A model generated the notes under the pieces. It did no database searches, had not been told where the DNA came from, and saw nothing but the letters and a program-made list of their open reading frames with translations. 64,000 nt of DNA from Guillardia theta CCMP2712 (lineage: Eukaryota > Cryptophyceae > Pyrenomonadales > Geminigeraceae), in contig NW_005434643.1 of the NCBI RefSeq assembly GCF_000315625.1, positions 92,077-156,076 on the forward strand, read 5' to 3'. Both the position numbers and the translations under genes were made by a program. This document shows, in pieces, positions 58,614-64,000 of the stretch. Within the stretch, counting starts at the first letter, position 1. Every line of letters starts with the position of its first letter.

Positions 58614-61576
58614 CTCCTTCCCCCCCCCCGCCCCCCCAACTCCTCTCTTTCTCTCTTTCTCGTTCTCTCGTCTTCCAACATCTTCTCATCCAAGTTGATC
58701 CTCTAACTTGTTTTTGTTGCAGTGAGATCTCAACCCTCGTCGCCGCTGAGCAGAAATCTCTCGAGTCGATCCTCGCAGCGCAAGGCGATGACGACGAAGT
58801 GGACGAAGGGAGCATGGGGATGGAGGGAGAGTTTTCTCTGCCCCCTGCTGCCCTGGAGGGGGCGGGAACGGCTGTGCTGGAAGGCAAAGTCGTCAAGAAG
58901 GAGGCAGAGAGGAGGATCAGATTCTATCAGAATCATCAGGAGAGCAGCAGCAGGCAGGCGGAGAAAGGCAGCAAGTTGAGCCTTCGAGCTAGACTCAAGT
59001 CCTTCTCGTCCCTTCCAAATCTGAGCATGCAGGCGGGACAGGAGGAGGTGGCGCCTGCCAGGCTGCTCAAGACGGCAAGCGGGACGAGGGCGAGGAGATC
59101 TCTTGACATGTCGCCCCATCTTCGCGTGCAGCGATCAGCAAGCTCGAGCTTGGACTCGCTGGCGATGCAGCAGACAGCGAGGGGGAAGGGAGAGAATCAA
59201 GGAAGGCAACGAGGAGAGGCGAGAAGAGATGGGGGAGGAGGAAGAAAGGAGGAAGAGGATGTAGAAGGAAGGGAAACGGCCCAACAAGAGGAAGGTGGTG
59301 GGTCATGGGAAGAAAAGAGCGGGGGATCGAGCGGCAAAGGCGCAGGAGGAGCAGACGTAGGGTCCTCCGCGTCCTTGGTTGCTGCTTCCGGCCCTTCGGA
59401 TGTACGCAAGGCTGAGGAGGAGCGCGAGAAATACAGCAGCGGAGGCGAAGGCAGAGGCAGAGAGGCAGGAGAATGGGCGGAAGAAGATGAGGCAAGGAGA
59501 TGGGATAGCGAGAAAGGAGGAGGGGGAGGAGGAGAGAAAACTTCCATCCTCTCCTTCATGAAGAACCTGTGGTCCTCCCCCGTGGAGCAGATGGAGGCGC
59601 AATGTCTTGAGATGTTCAACGCGATGGAGATGCTGGAGGAGGAGAGCATCTGCCAGCAGCGAGGAGGAGCACTGGACGTCAAACTCAACATCCCCTCCCT
59701 TAATCTCCACCCCCTCGACAACCTGCTGCTCGTCTCCATGGGTTCGAACCGCTTCCTGCAGCAAGGACACGAGTCGATTAGCGTGGAGGGCAATGGCCCT
59801 CGTTGCGTCCGGCTCCCCCATGTGAGCGATGAAGATGACTATTGCCCGCTCCCTAGCTACTCTGCTACTTACTCGTCTTTGTTCTTGCATGTCGACGCTT
59901 TTTTGCTTACATGCTCTGCTTCTGTCTCTGCCTCATTCTATATTCCTTGATGATTCAATCTCTCCTGTTTCTTCCGCCTCTTGCTCTCTGTCTCTCTCCT
60001 CTTCTCCTTGCTACCCTCGCCTCTTGCCCTCCTCTCTCATCGGCATGCAGGGACGACCGATCGCGCTCGCTGCATCCTGGAGGAACTCCTCGCTCGTCCT
60101 CGAGGCAGGCAGCATCTTCCAGCTCGGCATCAAGGATCTCGGCGGCTCTGTCAAGCCCAGCAAAGGCTCACCTGCCGTAAGCAGGACCGCGAGGAAGGTT
60201 GAAGAGAGCAGGAGCAGGAGCAGGGGCAGGAGGGCGGCAGAGGAGGGTCAGCAGCAGCAGCAGCAGCAAGAGTGCGGCGCGCTCCTCCTGGGGGCTCCGC
60301 ATCTCGACCGGCACCAGGCGAGGCAGATCGCGTGCGGATGGCAGCATTGCCTCGTGCTCACTCACGTCGGCGCTGTCTTCAGCTGGGGGTTCGGGGGATA
60401 CGGAGCTCTCGGGCATGGCGTCAAGTACAGCAGGAAGGAGCCGCAGGTCGTCGATGCTCTTCTTGGACGCCTCGTCCTCTCCGTCGCTTGCGGCTCTTAC
60501 GCAAGCTCTGCCGTCACGACGGAGGGCAGGCTGTACACGTGGGGATGGGGAAGGTAAGCGAGTGCCGCGTGCTGCTAGCAGTGAGTCACAACGAGCGGCA
60601 GGAGCGGGATACTCGGGCAAGGGAGCACCAGGAACGAGATGAGTCCGCGAGAGGTAAGGATGTGCTTTGCCGAGGAGCCGCTCCCTCCTGCTGTCAAGTG
60701 CGCGATGGGACACGAGCACATGCTCGTCCTGACCCGCAAGGGCGACCTGTTCTCCTGCGGCAACGGAAGCAGCGGCAGGCTGGGATACGTGGGGGCGAGG
60801 GAGGAGTGGCTGCTGAGGAGAGTGAAGACCGCAGCTAACGGGGAGGAGCTGTCTTGGATCAACGATGTCGCCTGCGGCTACGCTCACTCTGCCATCATCG
60901 ATTCGCACGGTCGCCTCCTCACGTGCGGGCAGGGGGCCCATGGGGCACTGGGGCACGAGAACTTTGAGGATCAGTTCTACTTTGTCTGCGTGCTGGGGCT
61001 GCCGCGGCAGGTCAAGAAGGTCGCGTGCGGGGGCTTCTTCACTGCCTGTATACTCGCGGCAGGGGGTACAGGAGAGGACGGGACGGTTGTGACCTGCAAC
61101 GAGGTCTGGACGTTTGGGAGGAACGAATATCAGCAGCTAGGAAGGAAGTGCGTGAGGAAAGAGCGTTTTAGGAACGACCCCGAGCTCCTCGAAGCAGCCA
61201 CGTCGCATCCTAACTTTGTCAGGCTGGTGGCGGAGGAGCCCGAGGAGAAGGAGAAGGAGAAGGAGAAGGAGAAGGAGAAGAAGGAAGTTGAGTGGTTCCA
61301 GTGCTATCTCTGGGCAGGTGAACGAGCCTCCTGATCTTTATTCAGTCTTCCCCCCCCTATTGTCCTGCTCCTTTGTTAACTCTGCTCATCCCCAGAACCG
61401 CATGACATGGAGGACGCCGTCCCTTACCCTGTCAAACTCTTCAGGTGATTCCTCCTCCCGATGCTTTTCCCTTCCTCGTTCAAACTTCCTACAGCGCCAA
61501 GCATGGAACTCTCTCTGCGCTTGACCTTGCTGCTGGTCAAGCTCATCTTGTCGTCGTAGCGAAGGCCATGCTGTAG
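54449..61576 (+). CDS. Kinesin motor fused to a C-terminal RCC1 propeller
   Basis: A long multi-exon gene. Start tentatively ATG 54449; early exon RFGKNLLRKVEVEQEDFL. Motor: AIPVLVRIRPLLPHEE (~54770), YEEHVSPLLSSFLGGT, P-loop FYGGASSGKTFTA (~55316), SLSYFEIYNEL (~55498), VEECFVLLQNAERRRRFV, TNFSRRPLSTSIVQLTV in place of switch I, FFLVDLASFS in place of switch II (~56190), FRESKLTRLLKPCLDG (~56333), LVCTLSPA and LQTLAFAAAVSSIHQ. Then neck/stalk exons (VFKSQQKFQLPKVVVDECLS, LNDILERLARMRR, MNWIESVYSNIEQRRR), a long Ser/Glu/Gly-rich linker (58724-59600), and RCC1 repeats from ~59700 to the end (IACGWQHCLVL, WGFGGYGALGHG, VACGYAHSAIID, CGQGAHGALGHE, LAAGQAHLVVV), about seven blades. The linker and first RCC1 repeats are one uninterrupted exon, which argues for a true fusion. 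Stop TAG at 61574-61576. Confidence 0.8.
55070..55140. repeat. (CCCT)n in a kinesin intron
   Basis: ccct units with small interruptions. Confidence 0.95.
55640..55795. repeat. G-rich GGA/GGGA tract in a kinesin intron
   Basis: Irregular gga, ggga and ggggg units; no coding sense on either strand. Confidence 0.9.
56748..56815. repeat. (GGA)n in a kinesin intron
   Basis: About 20 gga units followed by g-runs. Confidence 0.95.
58108..58241. repeat. (GATGGT)n hexamer array
   Basis: About 22 units of gatggt. It runs into atggacacgtggcag, an acceptor before the exon DLRGLNDILERLARM, so it is most likely intronic, though the plus frame stays open through it. Confidence 0.95.
58578..58638. repeat. 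(CT)n run and poly-C tract in a kinesin intron
   Basis: About 17 ct units followed shortly by a c-run interrupted by one g (58621-58637). Confidence 0.95.
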
Positions 61577-61587
61577 GGTAAGACAAA

Positions 61588-61650
61588 CAAGGGAGGGAGG
61601 GAGGGAGGGAGGGAGGGAGGGAGGGAGGGAGGGAGGGAGGGAGGGAGTGG
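61588..61650. repeat. (GGGA)n downstream of the kinesin-RCC1 gene
   Basis: About 14 units just after the stop codon; probably in the 3' UTR. Confidence 0.95.
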
Positions 61651-61851
61651 GAGGGGTGGAGGGGTAGGGGCAATTGCACGATCCAGAAGAGGATTGTTCT
61701 CACATTGCAGCAGGTATAGAATGTTGTAGCAACATGTGAATAGTGTAGAGTAGCAATCGTTTATTGTTGCGATGTTGTGAATATGTACAATTATGATTCG
61801 TGCCTGCCAACCAAGAAATGGTTGTAGCTTCTTGTTTTCACCTGCCATCAT

Positions 61852-62050
61852 GCGCAGTTACAACCTGAGATCAGACTGAACCCCCAAGGGTTGAAAGTTT
61901 GGTCCCTCTCGTGGTACTTGAAGCAGATAGCATTCACATGGTTCGGCGAGCACGCGATTGCCTTGTCGCAGACCCACACCTTCTCCTGACTAATAATTAT
62001 CTCTGTTCGCAGACCGCCAGTAGAGGACGTCTCCTCCTCCTCCACGATCG
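61852..62050 (-). CDS. Terminal exon of an unidentified minus-strand gene
   Basis: After an acceptor-like attattagtcag (about 61990) the minus strand reads EKVWVCDKAIACSPNHVN, AICFKYHERDQTFNPWGF, SLISGCNCA and a stop. The Cys/His content and clean acceptor suggest a real last exon. Possible upstream exons at ~62380-62200 could not be joined. No family recognised. The opposite strand (62013-62160, SSSTIVSYGSSRANICMW) is also open, so strand assignment is not certain. Confidence 0.35.
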
Positions 62051-62399
62051 TTTCCTACGGCTCCTCCCGAGCCAACATTTGCATGTGGAACGAGAAATCT
62101 CTAGCTCGCCGGCACATCACGCTCTTCCTCCCGGTCGACCGATGGGCCAGCTCTATTTTTCGGAGCAGCTCTGCACGCTATCATCGTACGGGATAAGAGA
62201 GGTGTCTGCAGTTGGAGAAAACCAACACTGCATGTGGGATGATTGAAGAAGAACGTTCCGGAACGGGTATGAGCTCTGTCGAGCACATCGTCAACTCCAG
62301 CGAGACGACACCCTATCTCCTTCAGAGCTGCTGCGAAGCTCTGGAGGCAACATGTAAATCTCTTCGTCGATGTCGGCATTCAAGAAAGCCGTAGAGATA

Positions 62400-63256
62400 T
62401 CTCGCATCGACAGTTCCGGGCCAGTTGTTGCCTGCAGCAATCGCACGCATCAGCCTGATATTTTGAAAATCTGATGTTGGAGCATAGACTGGGCCATCTG
62501 TTAGGACCAGGTTTCCGGATCTGGTTTCCCGCAGGCAAATATTACCTGCCTCCAGTTAAATTTTTCAAGTCGACCATTTCAGTATCGTGCCGCTCAGAGT
62601 GTACACCCACTGAAATGGGACGATCTTGGAATTTCGATCTTTCGGGGAATCCACTGCTTCCCATACACGTTTGGTTTCCATACTGTCGAGTTCTTTACGT
62701 TCAACCTCCAACCATTGTTGTTACCCCCGCTCAACAGCATTTTTTTTACTTGTTCTCGGGGCTTTGATAGTGCCGTCCCTGCTGTTGTCAGATTCAGCTT
62801 CATAAGTTGTCTGCAACAGGAGTCAGGGAGCTGTATTTCGTTGTCCTGCCCACTGGACATTCATGTAAGCGAACAGCAATGGCTTTGAGACGTTTGCCCC
62901 GGTACAACGTCCACCTGGTTACTACCGCTCGCTGATGCACTTGGTTGAGCTGTCATGGCTCGTGCACAGAAGAAGTTGTCATTTGCTGTAGGAGCTGGAA
63001 CCGTTCGCGTCTACATTGACCTTGGGACATTCCTGTTACGGTCGCTTGCTCGCCTGACGGACCTTGAGACAAGGTGTACCCTAAAGGCTCTGATGTCCGA
63101 GGCCGATGGCACGTACCGGACCTGGGCTCGCGAGGAGCTAACTGCAAGCAGCAGCAACACCAGCACTGATGGGCTCTTGCAGGATGATGCGTTTTTTGCG
63201 CTTTCTGTGCTGGCTGGAGGATTGCTCGGCGAACAAGGAAACGGCAGCGCTGGATG
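62400..63256. other. Unassigned region
   Basis: A plus-strand open frame 62955-63287 (MARAQKKLSFAVGAGTVRV) leads into the 112-bp repeat but has no recognised domain; it may be part of the same mobile or duplicated segment. Confidence 0.35.
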
Positions 63257-63368
63257 GTCTCTCGGCCTCGCAAGACGTCTCAGGTGATCCGACTTGTAAA
63301 CGCACGTGGTCCAGGATCTTTCGTCAACTCAAGGCCTTCCTGTCCTTCGCTGCCATCATCGCAGGTGC
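63257..63368 (+). repeat. 112-bp dispersed repeat, copy 2
   Basis: Same orientation as copy 1 at 44946-45057; three substitutions, no gaps. Flanks differ at once on the left; on the right a weak second block of similarity follows. Confidence 0.93.
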
Positions 63369-63828
63369 TCGCTGGCCGCATGATGGTGCGGGGATCTGGT
63401 CCTGCGCGCAACGGACACCATATCTACATGAGATTGCAAAGAACGAAAGTTTTACTCAAGCGTGTCATCCCTGCAGCCCCACTAACTCCTGTCAAGTAAG
63501 CCCAGCACGAGACCGAGTCGGAGAAAGGTCGAGACCCACGCTGATTCGCAGTGACCCCACCCTAACGGCTCCGAGACTCAGCCGCATGTAAGCCATTCTG
63601 AATTCATGGCTCGGAGCGGCCTCAATTCCAAAACCATGCTAAAAATACTGCAGCTTCTAGTGTAAAGAAACACTCATACGCACCGTTCCGTCCTCGGAGT
63701 TCTCATTGCTGACATTGCTGACAGCCTCTTCCCTCCCTCCTCTCATCAAATAGCTTCCAGGCAGTAAACGCTCTCACCTCCTTCCCCCCTGCTCCCCTTG
63801 CCAGTCCCTGGGGCACTGCCGCAGCCAC

Positions 63829-63843
63829 CCCCCCCCCCCCCCC
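63829..63843. repeat. Poly-C tract
   Basis: Run of about 15-16 C in a pyrimidine-rich region; length is prone to sequencing error. Confidence 0.9.
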
Positions 63844-63905
63844 TCCACCCTCCTCCGTGCCTCTTACGGCCTCACGTCTCCTCTTCCACAACGTCTTCTC
63901 GTATC

Positions 63906-64000
63906 ATGTGCAATCCCTTCTGCTTCTCACCGGCCCCTTCTGTGGACGATGCGGTCGCCGACCTGGCGATGTCTGACAACAGCCTCCTGGACTCGTTTCG
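63906..64000 (+). CDS. Possible exon running off the right edge
   Basis: ATG 63906 opens MCNPFCFSPAPSVDDAVAD then LAMSDNSLLDSF to the window end. Composition and codon use look coding, but there is no domain and the gene continues outside the window. Confidence 0.35.
   Translation, partial: MCNPFCFSPAPSVDDAVADLAMSDNSLLDSF

Noticed and set aside
62955-63287. 110-codon plus-strand frame
   Set aside because: No domain and it runs into the 112-bp dispersed repeat; not enough to call a gene.

Overview
The window looks like nuclear DNA of a single-celled alga with a secondary plastid, most likely a cryptophyte (Guillardia-like). Evidence: nearly every recognisable gene is spliced by short GT-AG introns (about 45-90 nt, often with a ctaac/ctaat branch point); two gene products begin with a signal peptide followed directly by a phenylalanine-led segment (LTAG|FIPPS at the left end, SHG|FFPTAP in the cis-prenyltransferase), the usual form of a cryptophyte plastid-targeting leader; and the protein set (filamin rods, RWP-RK factor, kinesin, EF-hand, ALG6, SURP-CID spl. 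factor) is eukaryotic. There are no bacterial-style operons. Exon boundaries were worked out by hand from splice sites plus reading-frame and family continuity, so ends of genes are approximate where stated.

Layout. 1-3086 (+): protein with targeting leader, cyclic-nucleotide-binding-like region and C2-like domain; it converges tail to tail (8 bp between stop codons) with 3095-9673 (-), a ~2,120-residue scaffold with five PDZ domains and coiled coils containing three nearly identical 1.33-kb tandem units. 9.8-12 kb: sparse region with a damaged or partial SET-domain gene and a 49-bp tandem duplication. 12377-13939 (-): ten-exon cis-prenyltransferase. 15.7-17.9 kb (+): filamin repeats plus C2. 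18291-19330 (-): EF-hand protein. 20.8-22.5 kb (+): novel membrane-anchored repeat protein. 23180-24364 (-): FkbM-type methyltransferase. 25.3-27.5 kb (+): SURP-CID RNA-processing factor, followed by an apparently truncated MFS fragment. 30.0-33.25 kb (+): protein with GYTG motifs like ciliary microtubule inner proteins, its introns packed with microsatellites. 33.3-38.7 kb (-): spliced genes I cannot name. 40.1-41.7 kb (+): ankyrin-repeat protein. 43.0-44.1 kb (-): secreted cysteine-rich protein. 47.0-47.75 kb (-): RWP-RK factor. 49.4-50.3 kb (+): tail-anchored low-complexity protein. 50.5-53.5 kb (-): ALG6 glucosyltransferase containing a 100-N assembly gap. 54.4-61.6 kb (+): a kinesin motor fused to an RCC1 propeller.

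Between genes are five islands of strikingly GC-rich, CCGG-rich sequence (about 20.3, 29.1, 42.0, 44.5 and 48.0 kb); those at 29, 42 and 48 kb carry copies of a short repeat beginning tttactcaaagttaag, and those at 20 and 44 kb carry tRNA-like promoter boxes. A separate 112-bp repeat occurs at 44.95 and 63.26 kb. These look like an undescribed dispersed repeat family. The genes do not form one pathway; the shared themes are cytoskeleton/scaffold (PDZ protein, filamin, kinesin, EF-hand, ciliary-type protein) and the dolichol/polyprenol and N-glycan pathway (cis-prenyltransferase, ALG6), although the prenyltransferase appears plastid-targeted rather than ER.
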